From positions 1-47,580 of the forward strand of contig NZ_JAAXCQ010000025.1 in the NCBI RefSeq assembly GCF_012272855.1: 47,580 nucleotides of DNA. Reading direction: 5' to 3'. A program made the translations under genes and the position numbers. This stretch comes from Arenibacter sp. 6A1. Lineage in GTDB: Bacteria; Bacteroidota; Bacteroidia; Flavobacteriales; Flavobacteriaceae. Under the pieces are notes generated by a model. The model worked only from the letters and a program-made list of their open reading frames with translations. It had not been told where the DNA came from and searched no databases. Numbering within the stretch: position 1 is the first letter of the stretch; the number at the start of each line of letters is the position of its first letter. Of the stretch, positions 16,821 through 25,678 are shown in pieces.

Positions 16821-18779
16821 ATGAAAAAAAAGAAAGTCAATTTAAGGGATCTAAAACCAAATTCCAAAGAGCAACAGAGTCAGGATGGTGCTCAAGATCA
16901 TAGTGCCAATTCAAGTCAAATCAAAGCCTATATTCCAGCAATCATAAGTTTTACAATGCTAATTATTGGTATTGGGTTAGACTATTTTGATGTTACCTTT
17001 TTCAAGGATTGGATTCGCATTACTTGGTATGGAATTGCTTATTTGCCAGTTGGTCTTCCAGTAGTAAAAGCAGGATGGGAAAGCATCAAAAAAGGAGATG
17101 TGTTTACTGAGTTTTTATTGATGTCCATTGCCACCTTAGGTGCATTCGCCATTGGCGAATATCCTGAAGGTGTGGCAGTAATGCTTTTTTATGCGGTTGG
17201 CGAGCTCTTCCAAAATGCCGCGGTCAATCGTGCCAAAGGCAATATAAAAGCATTGCTCGATGTACGACCCAATGAAGCTCGGGTATATCGGAATAACGAC
17301 TATATTTCAGTAAGTCCGGAGACCGTTGCTATTGGCGAAAAAGTACAGGTACGCGTTGGCGAAAAAATCCCTTTGGACGGTATTTTACTATCTGAAAAAG
17401 GTTCATTTAATACTGCAGCATTAACAGGGGAAAGCAAACCCGATACGATTGTGAAGGGCGAAAAAGTATTTTCAGGAACCATCAACCTGGATGGCGTAAT
17501 TGAAATCGAGACCACCAAAGAATTTAAGGATAGTTCGATTGCCCGAATTCTGGATATGGTCCAAAACGCCACCGCGCGTAAATCAAAAACCGAATTGTTT
17601 ATCAGAAAGTTTGCAAGGATCTATACCCCCATCGTAGTATTCTTGGCAATTGCATTGACTATTTTGCCCTACTTTTTTGTATCCGATTATGTTTTTCGCG
17701 AATGGTTGTACAGAGCATTGATCTTCTTGGTCATTTCCTGTCCCTGTGCTCTAGTAATCTCAATCCCGTTGGGCTATTTTGGCGGTTTGGGGGCAGCTTC
17801 AAAAAATGGGATCCTTTTTAAAGGGGCGTCCTTTTTAGATGAAATGACAAGGGTAACCACCGTAGTGATGGACAAGACCGGCACCGTGACCAAAGGTGTT
17901 TTTAAAATTAAAAATGTCGTTATAAGCAGTGGGTCATTGAGCGAACCCGAAATGATGAAATACTTAATGGCTATGGAAGAACAATCCACCCATCCCATTG
18001 CCAGGGCCATTATGGAATATAAAGCCGATGGCGACAGTTTTCAAGCTTCCGAAGTAAGTGAAATAGCAGGAAAAGGATTGAAAGGAACAGTAAACGGCAA
18101 AACAGTTTTGGTCGGGAATAAGGCATTGATGACCTCAAACAATTTGGAAGTGCCAGTTGAGACCGACAACATCGTAGAGTCGATCGTAATGATTTCCATT
18201 GAAGGGAAATTGGCCGGATATGTAACCATTGCGGACGAGTTGAAGGACGATGCGCAACAGGCCATTAAGCAAATTAGAGAGTCGGGAATTTCAAAAATCA
18301 TAATGCTTTCAGGGGACAAGGATCCCATTACCCAACAAGTTGCCAAAGAATTGGGCATGGATTGGGCGAAAGGTGGTCTGCTTCCGGAAGATAAATTGAA
18401 CGAAGTCGAAAAATTGATGTCTGCAAAAAACAATAAGTTGGCCTTTATGGGTGATGGTATAAATGATGCGCCGGTGTTAGCTGTAAGTGATGTAGGTGTT
18501 GCAATGGGCGGATTGGGCAGCGATGTAGCTATTGAAACAGCAGACGTTATTATTCAAACGGACCAACCCAGTAAATTTGCAAAAGCTGTTAAAATTGGCC
18601 GTTCCACACGGCGCATCGTTTGGCAAAACATTGGTTTGGCATTTGGGGTGAAAGCAGTAGTTCTGATTTTGGGTGCTGGCGGTGTTGCAACAATGTGGGA
18701 GGCAGTTTTTGCGGATGTGGGAGTGGCTCTATTGGCAATTTTGAATGCTGTTAGGCTACAGAATATGAAGTGGAAATAA
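16821..18779 (+). CDS. Heavy-metal P1B-type ATPase (Zn/Cd/Co/Pb type)
   Basis: 652 residues from ATG 16821 (the upstream in-frame start at 16794 lies within the DUF3703 gene). Motifs in order: actuator TGES, ion-site SCPCALVISIP in the membrane, phosphorylation DKTGTVTKG, HP locus STHPIARAI, and hinge MGDGINDAPVLA. The CPC motif and lack of an N-terminal HMA domain fit the CadA/ZntA-like group that exports divalent cations from the cytosol to the periplasm, where the RND pump can take over. It is the last gene of the efflux operon. Confidence 0.93.
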   Translation: MKKKKVNLRDLKPNSKEQQSQDGAQDHSANSSQIKAYIPAIISFTMLIIGIGLDYFDVTFFKDWIRITWYGIAYLPVGLPVVKAGWESIKKGDVFTEFLLMSIATLGAFAIGEYPEGVAVMLFYAVGELFQNAAVNRAKGNIKALLDVRPNEARVYRNNDYISVSPETVAIGEKVQVRVGEKIPLDGILLSEKGSFNTAALTGESKPDTIVKGEKVFSGTINLDGVIEIETTKEFKDSSIARILDMVQNATARKSKTELFIRKFARIYTPIVVFLAIALTILPYFFVSDYVFREWLYRALIFLVISCPCALVISIPLGYFGGLGAASKNGILFKGASFLDEMTRVTTVVMDKTGTVTKGVFKIKNVVISSGSLSEPEMMKYLMAMEEQSTHPIARAIMEYKADGDSFQASEVSEIAGKGLKGTVNGKTVLVGNKALMTSNNLEVPVETDNIVESIVMISIEGKLAGYVTIADELKDDAQQAIKQIRESGISKIIMLSGDKDPITQQVAKELGMDWAKGGLLPEDKLNEVEKLMSAKNNKLAFMGDGINDAPVLAVSDVGVAMGGLGSDVAIETADVIIQTDQPSKFAKAVKIGRSTRRIVWQNIGLAFGVKAVVLILGAGGVATMWEAVFADVGVALLAILNAVRLQNMKWK

Positions 18780-19265
18780 AAATGATGTCGCAAAATCGTA
18801 GAAATAGAAGAATAAACATGGAAAACTGCTGAAAATACCAACTCTAAAAAAAAGATAAAATAGTAGGTATTCTACCTATTGTAACGATCTTCATCGCTGT
18901 TCTTGCTACATTCTTTTTGAGGCTGTTTTTTTTATTTTTTTACCTTCTTTTCAAGTAATAAAACACTGTATAGTAAAGATTACGTAGACCCTGCTTTTTT
19001 TTAGACTTCATAAAATTCCAATGGTTTACTTCATGGGATTTTTAAACGTACTTGTCGATTCATTCCTTTAGTCGTCTTTTTTCTCCTTATAATTGTAATA
19101 ATATTGGATCTAACATTTATATGCAGATGACCATATAGTCTTAGTAAAGTAGTTGCCCAAAATGCAGTTTGTGTTATTTGGATATAACTAGCCATCGTTC
19201 TATTAAGATCAATCAAAATAATTTAGCTGTTAAAACTATATAAACATTAACATCGTCACAAAACA
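18780..19265. other. Non-coding gap after the ATPase gene
   Basis: Very AT-rich. It contains a short hairpin TAGGTA-TTC-TACCTA (18864-18878) and T-rich tracts, but no start-containing frame that I can support. A hydrophobic frame about 18855-18950 has no usable start codon. Confidence 0.4.
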
Positions 19266-19691
19266 ATGAAAAATTTAGTAATCAAGACAAGGGCAATTCC
19301 AATCCTATTGCTAATTGGAATACACTTATTGGGTTCTTGTAGAAACGAAAGAAAAAATACCCCCGAAAGCGAAATCACCTTTGAAATACAAAACGAAGAC
19401 AAACAGAGTTCTACTATAGATAAAGATCTTCTTGTCGGATCTTGGAAAGACTATTCTGAATTTGCATTACATTTCACGCTTTTTAAAGATGGCTCCGCTA
19501 GTTCTGACAATATGAAAACTTTACTCTATAAAACTTGGGAAGTACAAGGAAACCAAATCACCTTCACTGTTGAAAGTATTGGAAATGGTACATCCTTTAT
19601 TGATGATGAAACCTACATTATTGATAAACTAACTAAAGATAGTTTGATTTTGAAAAATGGGGAATATCGATTTGAATACACCAAAGAATAA
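19266..19691 (+). CDS. Lipocalin-like lipoprotein
   Basis: 141 residues with a lipoprotein signal (ILLLIGIHLLGSC, lipobox ending at Cys near 25) followed by a small beta-rich domain. The domain pattern LLVGSWKDYSEFALHFTLFKDG...WEVQGNQITFT is typical of Bacteroidota lipocalin-like proteins. It should be anchored facing the periplasm or outer surface. The ligand is unknown, and a link to metal resistance is not shown. Confidence 0.65.
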   Translation: MKNLVIKTRAIPILLLIGIHLLGSCRNERKNTPESEITFEIQNEDKQSSTIDKDLLVGSWKDYSEFALHFTLFKDGSASSDNMKTLLYKTWEVQGNQITFTVESIGNGTSFIDDETYIIDKLTKDSLILKNGEYRFEYTKE

Positions 19692-19772
19692 AAAAAGTAG
19701 CGCCAATAACTAAGGTTGGCCCTCCGACAAGCTAGGGTTGAGTTATCTGGTTGACAGATCCGGTTTTTTTCT

Positions 19773-19916
19773 ATGGGGAATGTTTTGAATAGGTATAAGA
19801 ATGCCTCTTTCTTACACAGTCCACAGAAAAATGAAATTCCCTGGAAAACGGACCGCCTGAAGAAGTTAAAAGAAAATCCGTATTTTTTCCTTCGAAAAAA
19901 GCAAACGCAAGTTTGA
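19773..19916 (+). CDS. Possible 47-residue basic protein, unrecognised
   Basis: An ATG frame that ends 4 bp before a clear intrinsic terminator: MGNVLNRYKNASFLHSPQKN... ending KKQTQV. It is rich in Lys/Asn. The terminator placed directly after it is the only positional support. It could equally be the tail of a decayed gene. Confidence 0.25.
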   Translation: MGNVLNRYKNASFLHSPQKNEIPWKTDRLKKLKENPYFFLRKKQTQV

Positions 19917-19920
19917 ATCG

Positions 19921-19957
19921 AAAAGCGGAATTACTGTAAGGGTATTTCCGCTTTTTT
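19921..19957 (+). terminator. Rho-independent terminator
   Basis: A stem AAAAGCGGAA / TTTCCGCTTTT with a 13-base loop, followed by a T6 run. It closes the lipoprotein transcription unit on the plus strand. Being largely symmetric, it may also act on the minus strand. Confidence 0.75.
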
Positions 19958-20170
19958 ATAGGATCTTTGTGTTAGGTTCGATCTTTTCCCCTTTGAAAAC
20001 TATTCAAAAGTACCCCCAACTCACTTTTTTATATTCATTAATATTGAACCATATGCAGTTTGGAAATGCCCTGGTGGTAAACTGGCCCGGCAAAGGTCAA
20101 AAGTATTTTACGTTTTGATATTTCTCTGGGGTTTGTAATGGATTGTTTCCATTTCTAAATTTGCCAAGGT

Positions 20171-20491
20171 TTAGTCCTCTTGAGTGTCCTCCCATATCAA
20201 ATATTCCCGGTACCATTCCCAGGCTCGGTCCAAAACCTCCATTTCGTTTTGACCAGAAGCAGCGGTATTGTTGGTCTGATAGAATAAGGTAAAATCCTCC
20301 CCGAAATAGGAATATTGCTTGCCCGTTTTATCGTCAAAAACTACATTGGTAAATTCATCCTGCGCTAGTACCTCGATAAGGGATGTTCCCTTATGGATAA
20401 TAAACTGGCGCTGATCGTTAAAGCTGTCGTCCTTTATGGGGAACTCTCCGAAAATAAATTCTGGCAAGATAAGATCTTCTATTGTCATCAT
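20171..20491 (-). CDS. Hypothetical acidic protein
   Basis: A 106-residue, strongly acidic protein (start MMTIEDLILPEF; end YREYLIWEDTQED) with many aromatic residues and no signal peptide or membrane segment. I do not recognise the family. It lies downstream of the yefM/yoeB remnant on the same strand. Its small acidic character would also fit an antitoxin, immunity protein or anti-defence mimic, but nothing specific supports this. Confidence 0.6.
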   Translation of the reverse strand: MMTIEDLILPEFIFGEFPIKDDSFNDQRQFIIHKGTSLIEVLAQDEFTNVVFDDKTGKQYSYFGEDFTLFYQTNNTAASGQNEMEVLDRAWEWYREYLIWEDTQED

Positions 20492-20521
20492 GGTTTTTTT
20501 AAAAATTCGAAAATAAGGGGT

Positions 20522-20619
20522 TTATTTCTGATAATACCCATACTTGACCAACTCTTTCACAGTGATGGGTACAATTTTTCCTAAAGCCTCCTGCGCTTGT
20601 TTAATAAGTGTCCTGGGGG
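20522..20619 (-). other. Short unassigned coding-like fragment after yoeB
   Basis: On the minus strand a frame reads TLIKQAQEALGKIVPITVKE and ends GYYQK before TAA at 20524-20522. It has no ATG of its own and begins inside the yoeB 3' end. It looks like the C-terminus of a lost gene, but I cannot identify it. Confidence 0.25.
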
Positions 20620-20879
20620 TTATTTGCCATAATGATAACGACAAGCCGCTATCAATAATTGTTCATTTTCATATTTGTAGACCAATGATGTTCTGTGGTA
20701 ATTCGCCAGGACCAATATCCTTGTAAATCTCCCTTCAAGGCTTCGGGTTTCCCTATCCCTTCAAAAGGTGTCCGCATACAACTTTTAATAAGTTCGTTGA
20801 TTCGTTTTACTATTTTCTTACCGACTTTTTGCCAAATCAAATAATCTTCCCAAGAAGAACTAGACCAAGTTAATTTCAT
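20620..20879 (-). pseudogene. yoeB: YoeB-type RNase toxin, frameshifted near the C-terminus
   Basis: It starts MKLTWSSSSWEDYLIWQKVG like E. coli YoeB, a ribosome-dependent mRNA interferase. The frame stays in register through GYWSWRITTEH, then lacks one base at 20686-20687 and ends early at 20652. Adding one base restores LVYKYENEQLLIAACRYHY and a stop at 20620-20622. The lost segment carries the His-Tyr pair needed for catalysis. The shortened product is probably inactive, unless ribosomes shift frame or the base is a sequencing error. It follows yefM without a gap. Confidence 0.85.
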
Positions 20880-21128
20880 CTATTCGATCAAGTCTTTTTC
20901 CATTCCTTTACCTGTTTCCAGTTCTTTGATAGAATTTAATAAAACATCCCTGTTTTTCCCAGTCAAAAGATAGGTAGTCTCCTTTAATGAATTGTATTCA
21001 TCCAATGAAATCAAAACAAGGTCCTTACCGTTTTTACGCTTGATAATGACATCGCTTACATCATTGATTACTTTATCGAACCAATACTTCAGGTTAGAAC
21101 GAAAGTCTGAGTAATTTACCGTTTCCAT
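20880..21128 (-). CDS. yefM: YefM/Phd-family antitoxin
   Basis: 82 residues from METVNYSDFRSNLKYWFD, the YefM DNA-binding and dimer region; an in-frame start 24 bp upstream has no support. A C-terminal acidic tail (ELETGKGMEKDLIE) would wrap the toxin. Antitoxin and toxin coding regions touch exactly (stop 20880-20882, toxin ATG at 20879). It would autoregulate its own promoter. With the toxin broken, it may survive as an orphan antitoxin. Confidence 0.88.
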   Translation of the reverse strand: METVNYSDFRSNLKYWFDKVINDVSDVIIKRKNGKDLVLISLDEYNSLKETTYLLTGKNRDVLLNSIKELETGKGMEKDLIE

Positions 21129-21322
21129 ACTATAAAGATAATTAATGTACATAAATCCATAGGTATAAAATAATCGGCAAAAAAAAGGGCTTATAAAACC
21201 CCTTGGTCCGGGAAGGAATAATATCCCTCCCTAGATATTATGATACTGTCAAAAGTCGCCATGTCCACCAAATTCGAGACTTCGCTCAACTGAATAGAAA
21301 TTTACCCGTCAATTCTTAAGTA

Positions 21323-21847
21323 TTAGTTATTATGAAAAGTCAGGGTTAAGCTATTCACAGAATCATTTTTACGCAGATAACTCAAACAGGGTTTAAGAAA
21401 TTCTATTTCTTTATACTGCTGGTAGTCATTAAATATTCTCAAAACCTCAGTCAATTGTTCGGCACCAACTGTTTTTATGTGGGTTACGATTCTATTTCTT
21501 TGAGTATTCAAAGTAATATCAAATAGCTCGTGTAAAAACCCAGCTAGCGGATCATTAAAATCTCTATTAGTAATACTAACTACAGTATTGCATTCAGTGG
21601 CAATTATGCTATGAGACCAACCGGATAGATTTTTTCTTTTTTCATCCTTGATCTTTTGGTATTCCTTCCAAAACTCCAAAAAAATGTCATTGGTCCCTCC
21701 TAACAAGGTTTTAGAATCTAAATATTTCCAAATCTCATTTTCGTGTTTTTTAAATGGGAAGTCGTTGTCCCTTAAAATATCATTAGCTAAATCTCCGATA
21801 TGGCTATCTTTCTTAGAACATTCTTGTATGTATTTCCTTAAAGTCAT
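21323..21847 (-). CDS. YozE-SAM-like domain protein
   Basis: 174 residues. The N-terminal 60 or so resemble the YozE SAM-like fold: YIQECSKKDSHIGDLANDIL, then DNDFP, EIWKYLDSK and FLEFWKEYQKIK. The C-terminal 110 residues are unassigned and contain a helical pattern with ...THIKTVGAEQLTEVLRIF. YozE-fold proteins are small cytoplasmic proteins of unknown role. It is the last cargo gene before the PLD gene. Confidence 0.6.
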   Translation of the reverse strand: MTLRKYIQECSKKDSHIGDLANDILRDNDFPFKKHENEIWKYLDSKTLLGGTNDIFLEFWKEYQKIKDEKRKNLSGWSHSIIATECNTVVSITNRDFNDPLAGFLHELFDITLNTQRNRIVTHIKTVGAEQLTEVLRIFNDYQQYKEIEFLKPCLSYLRKNDSVNSLTLTFHNN

Positions 21848-22139
21848 AATATAGTGTTTATTAGATTGTTTTTATAAAAAAAATATTCATTATGCTACTT
21901 CTCCTCTTTTGCGGATGATAATTCACCAACCGATTCACCTAGAGTCTTAAAAGATTTATCAAATTTTTCTATATAAAATGAAACAGAAAGCAGGATTTAT
22001 TAAATCCTAGAAATATTGTTGAGCTACTCATGGGTTTCTAAAATAAAAGATCAGACAGAGTTTAATTTACAGGCCCAATTATAATATTTCTGTTTAAACG
22101 CATGTATAGGAAGCCTCTATGGGTAACCTCCCTATCCCC
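21848..22139. other. Non-coding gap at the cargo/backbone border
   Basis: An AT-rich gap of 292 bp with no supported gene. Its right edge is the 3' end of the PLD gene, whose duplicate lies at 8943. The right junction of the cargo island should be in or near this gap. Confidence 0.4.
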
Positions 22140-22901
22140 TCAATTCGCCGGCTCCAAATACAGTTCCCTTCCCCATTCGGTTAGGCACTTTTCCTGGTAA
22201 TCTTCATTGTAGAACAGGGTTTTAAATTCAGTGACCAGTTCCTTGATTGCTTTCCCATCGGCAATCCGGATTCGGGTTTCATAATTTTTTTGGGTTCCAC
22301 CTCCCGTAAAATTCAAGGATCCCAAATAGGCGATTTCATCATCTATCAGATACATTTTTCCATGGATAAAACGATGGGGATAAGAGTTACTGGTAGGCGT
22401 TGTGAATACCTTGAACGGAAATAACTGCCGATAGGTATACTGATAGATTTTGGCATTCTTTATTTTCGAAGTGTAACTCCGCACCAATGTCCATACTGGG
22501 ACCAATGGCATAATCCCCAATAAAATTAATCGGTCTTGATACATAAATGCTATGGCACATGTCACAAGGATCCCTACGATTACCAAATAGAGCAACAGTC
22601 GTTTTCTTTTCCTCCACTTTAAACGCAGCTCTTCTGCCTCTTTATCTATTGTCCTGTCCTGAATAATAAGTTGGTGAATGTTCCTTTGTCTGTCACCATA
22701 AAAATCCTCTATCGTATCCATGGTAATCAACTGCACATTGATATTATTGTAGTGGAGGTTGATCAACTTTTTTACTAAAAAAGGAGATAGAAAAGGAGAT
22801 ACTACTTTAACGGATCGTTTAGCATTCTCGATTTCTTCCATCAGTTTTTTTCCGGCTCCGGTACCGATATACACATCACAAATTGCCTTATTATAATACA
22901 T
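22140..22901 (-). CDS. Phospholipase-D-like domain membrane protein
   Basis: 253 residues. An N-terminal half (IGTGAGKKLMEEIENAKRSV, SPFLSPFLVKKL) is PLD-like but lacks a full HKD motif. Two membrane helices follow near residues 103-140. The C-terminal half carries one canonical HKD: HGKMYLIDDEIAYLGSLNFT. Single-HKD proteins dimerise to form the active site. It precedes the coupling ATPase at the 3' end of the mobilisation block and may process DNA or lipid during transfer. Its last 90 bp are duplicated at 8943-9032. Confidence 0.8.
   Translation of the reverse strand: MYYNKAICDVYIGTGAGKKLMEEIENAKRSVKVVSPFLSPFLVKKLINLHYNNINVQLITMDTIEDFYGDRQRNIHQLIIQDRTIDKEAEELRLKWRKRKRLLLYLVIVGILVTCAIAFMYQDRLILLGIMPLVPVWTLVRSYTSKIKNAKIYQYTYRQLFPFKVFTTPTSNSYPHRFIHGKMYLIDDEIAYLGSLNFTGGGTQKNYETRIRIADGKAIKELVTEFKTLFYNEDYQEKCLTEWGRELYLEPAN
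22142..22231. repeat. Direct repeat, right copy (PLD gene 3' end) flanking the cargo island
   Basis: It matches 8943-9032 over 90 ungapped bases in the same orientation. The two copies enclose about 13.1 kb carrying the metal-efflux operon, the yefM/yoeB remnant and neighbours. Confidence 0.8.
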
Positions 22902-22997
22902 GATTTTCAGATTTATGGATAGCTAATAATTTACAAAATTCGCGGCAGAATTCAAAGCGTATTTCGCTTACAACCAATTAGTTATTAACCAATTATT

Positions 22998-24602
22998 TTA
23001 TTTATTTTGAAGCCGAAGAAACTGCCTCACCTCCAAATGAATTCGATCAAAGTTTTCCTTTATCGCACCATCCCCATGTTGAAACTTGGGCATGGGCAGG
23101 GCTTTAGCAATGGAAGGTTTCGGGAAACGAACTTTTTTATCCTTACCGTCGGCAAAAGCAATGAACTCGCCTTCCTTCAACTTAAAAAATTCCTCTGCCC
23201 GGATTTTACTGACCTCCCTCTCCCCTTTTGTTATCCTAGTGTCAAACCCTAGCGTATTCTCTCCCGTACTAACACTTTTGGTAGGCCGTTTCACGATTTC
23301 AAAAAAACGTTCGTAATATCTAGCCGTATCCGGATCGTTCGCCTTGCCAAAGAACTGATAGGAAAGGTTACTAAGGATTGCTCTACTGGCCTTGTCTCCA
23401 TACATCATATCGTTTTGGATTTTATCTTGTAACACATATATGGTGGCAATATCATAACTTCTCAAGGTTGCCGGAATCCTGTGCATATTCAGCAACCGAA
23501 TAGTTGGCGCCTCTTCCATGAGCACAAAGGAGGGCCGACGTCCACGGATACTCAATTGTTTTGTGATGGTATGTATTAGCGTTGCTATCACAGGAGAATA
23601 TGCCGTCTCAAATTTTGGATTGTTAATTATAGAAACTACGGAGGGATGTTCGGGATTATTGAGATCCAATGGCACCTCGTCCGCAGAAAGGGTCATAAAT
23701 ATGCGTTGGGTACTAATTTTCTTAAGGGCATTGGCCAACGTACTCATTACCCCCGCCGTTTGACGTTCGGAATCCTTGCCAGAAATAAATGCATTTGCCA
23801 TGGCCTTGGAGGTATAATCAGAGCTCAAAAACTCTATCAGATTATCGGTATCCAAGTATTGAAAGGTGGCTATCAAATGTGGCAGGGTACAATATTCCTC
23901 ATGGCTCGTCTTAAGCTTCCAGATAAGCCCCCCAAGGAGCCCTTCCACAGCGTCGTTAAAGAACTTTGACGAACCCATGGCAATAGATTCCCGCTGCTCC
24001 AAAAGGTTCTCTAAAAGCACCCGGGAAACCTCGTTGACGCTTTCCTCGTCTTCCATATATCTAGGCGCTATGGGGTTTACCCTGCAATGGATATCATCAA
24101 AGGAAATAATATGAAATGGAATTTTGGAATCGATAAACAATGGGTAGGCCATCTCGGTGATCTCAAAATTTTTATAGTCATGGATTACACCCGAGAACTG
24201 TTGTTGACTAAAGTGTTTTAGAAAATTGTAGACCACACTTTCTGTTTTACCACTTCCTGCCGATCCTATAATGGAAGCCCCTCTCCGAATATTCTTTAGC
24301 ACCAGGCTACCGTTTAATAAACTGAACTTTACACGATATGTTTTAGATGCCTTAGGAGCTTTCAGATCATAATTGAAGTATATAAAAAGCCCCAAATTTA
24401 TTACTTGGAAGGGCAATAACCAGACTAACATCATCGAGGCAAAAACCTGCCAACCATGCATCGATTGCAAAACAATCCCTAGCAGTGATATAATCAGCAG
24501 ATTAACAGCAAACGGCTGCTCATAGCATTTGAAAGACAGGTATTCCAAAGCTATGGCAAAGCCATAGATACTTACAGGTATTAAAATTGAAATTGTCATC
24601 AT
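22998..24602 (-). CDS. Type IV coupling protein (VirD4/TraG-like ATPase)
   Basis: 534 residues. An N-terminal membrane anchor of three or four helices (about 1-85) is followed by the TraD/VirD4 ATPase domain with Walker A IGSAGSGKTES near residue 115 and a Walker B-like FVLMEEAPTIRLL near residue 355. Near the C-terminus is EGEFIAFADGKDKKVRFPKP. It brings the relaxase-DNA complex to the secretion channel. The relaxase gene lies upstream on the same strand. Confidence 0.9.
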   Translation of the reverse strand: MMTISILIPVSIYGFAIALEYLSFKCYEQPFAVNLLIISLLGIVLQSMHGWQVFASMMLVWLLPFQVINLGLFIYFNYDLKAPKASKTYRVKFSLLNGSLVLKNIRRGASIIGSAGSGKTESVVYNFLKHFSQQQFSGVIHDYKNFEITEMAYPLFIDSKIPFHIISFDDIHCRVNPIAPRYMEDEESVNEVSRVLLENLLEQRESIAMGSSKFFNDAVEGLLGGLIWKLKTSHEEYCTLPHLIATFQYLDTDNLIEFLSSDYTSKAMANAFISGKDSERQTAGVMSTLANALKKISTQRIFMTLSADEVPLDLNNPEHPSVVSIINNPKFETAYSPVIATLIHTITKQLSIRGRRPSFVLMEEAPTIRLLNMHRIPATLRSYDIATIYVLQDKIQNDMMYGDKASRAILSNLSYQFFGKANDPDTARYYERFFEIVKRPTKSVSTGENTLGFDTRITKGEREVSKIRAEEFFKLKEGEFIAFADGKDKKVRFPKPSIAKALPMPKFQHGDGAIKENFDRIHLEVRQFLRLQNK

Positions 24603-24648
24603 CCTATCTTAGATTTATTTTATTGAAAACACAGGCTTCATGTATTCG

Positions 24649-25674
24649 CTAGATACCGATGGAGCTCGAGGATTTGGCTATATCTACAGCCTTTTTAAAC
24701 TGCTTGATTACCTTAAGTGCGGCCTCAACTTTGTTGGTGGGAATGTTTATTTTGGGAACCGGTAAGCCAGCCGATCCCATCATTTTAAAAGCGGCACTCC
24801 GTTCGTTGGTCGGTAGCCCAAGAAGATGAGCGAAATAGAATTTTGGATCTTGAATAAAGGCCTTATAGGCCGCATAGCTTTCCACATAATTACGATTGTA
24901 ATTAAAGGTGGCGTCGAACTTTTTCTCGGCCCGTTCAATGAAGTAATCACGTTTAAATCCGCGCTTCACCACTTGCCCATTAAGCACCGCTTCTGACTCC
25001 TTATATTTGCTGCCCGGAGAAAGACTGTATTTGTTGGTGACATCCTTTCTACTGACGATGATATGGATATGGGTCTGTAGCCCTGGCTTTTTCATCCCCT
25101 GGGTAATTACTTTTCCATTCAAGCGATGGGGAATTTGTGCCGAAAGCTTTTTAATCTGCTTTTTCAAAGTTTTGACATTTCCTTTAAGCTCCCCTTTTAA
25201 TACCATGCGGATATCATTTTCCAATTTGACGATCTTAGCCTTGTACACCTGATTCTCCTTTATCTGTTTATCATACCCTTTAAAGGTGCGTTCATATTCC
25301 AACTTTGCATAATATTTAATACTGTCTACGGATACTAGTTTTTCCCGATAAAACGACGCAGCATAATCCTTCATCACCTCTCGGACATATTGTTTCAACA
25401 ACTTGGGATCATTGTTGATATGCCTTAATTCTCGCCTGCTTGGATTGATGGTAAGGGAATAAAACTTAGGTTCCCTTTTTTTCAATTTGGCAGTATTTTT
25501 ATCTATTTCCTTGACCACTTGTTCCGGAGCAATCCGATCGTTGTTCTGATCAAAGAAATGCTCCTGAAGTTCTGGTTCTTTTCCTTCATTTTCCTTTTCC
25601 AGGTAGGCCACATAATCCGCGGAACTCTGGGAAAATGTTTCCGTTAAATGTTGTTTGGTTATGCTGATATACAT
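24649..25674 (-). CDS. Relaxase / mobilisation protein (MobB-like, DUF5712 type)
   Basis: 341 residues. The N-terminal region includes MYISITKQHLTETFSQSS and FYSLTINPSRRELRHI; a charged helical middle follows (about 120-175). The HxH motif QTHIHIIVSRKD is of the kind that coordinates metal in relaxases. The family nicks oriT and pilots the strand into the recipient. The nucleophilic Tyr is not certain from reading alone. It starts 4 bp after the stop of the BfmA-like gene. Confidence 0.85.
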   Translation of the reverse strand: MYISITKQHLTETFSQSSADYVAYLEKENEGKEPELQEHFFDQNNDRIAPEQVVKEIDKNTAKLKKREPKFYSLTINPSRRELRHINNDPKLLKQYVREVMKDYAASFYREKLVSVDSIKYYAKLEYERTFKGYDKQIKENQVYKAKIVKLENDIRMVLKGELKGNVKTLKKQIKKLSAQIPHRLNGKVITQGMKKPGLQTHIHIIVSRKDVTNKYSLSPGSKYKESEAVLNGQVVKRGFKRDYFIERAEKKFDATFNYNRNYVESYAAYKAFIQDPKFYFAHLLGLPTNERSAAFKMMGSAGLPVPKINIPTNKVEAALKVIKQFKKAVDIAKSSSSIGI

Positions 25675-25678
25675 ATCG

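Noticed and set aside
18855..18950. Hydrophobic plus-strand frame after the P-type ATPase (possible small membrane protein)
   Set aside because: It follows directly on a stop codon and has no ATG, GTG or TTG in a useful place; AT-rich DNA gives such frames by chance.
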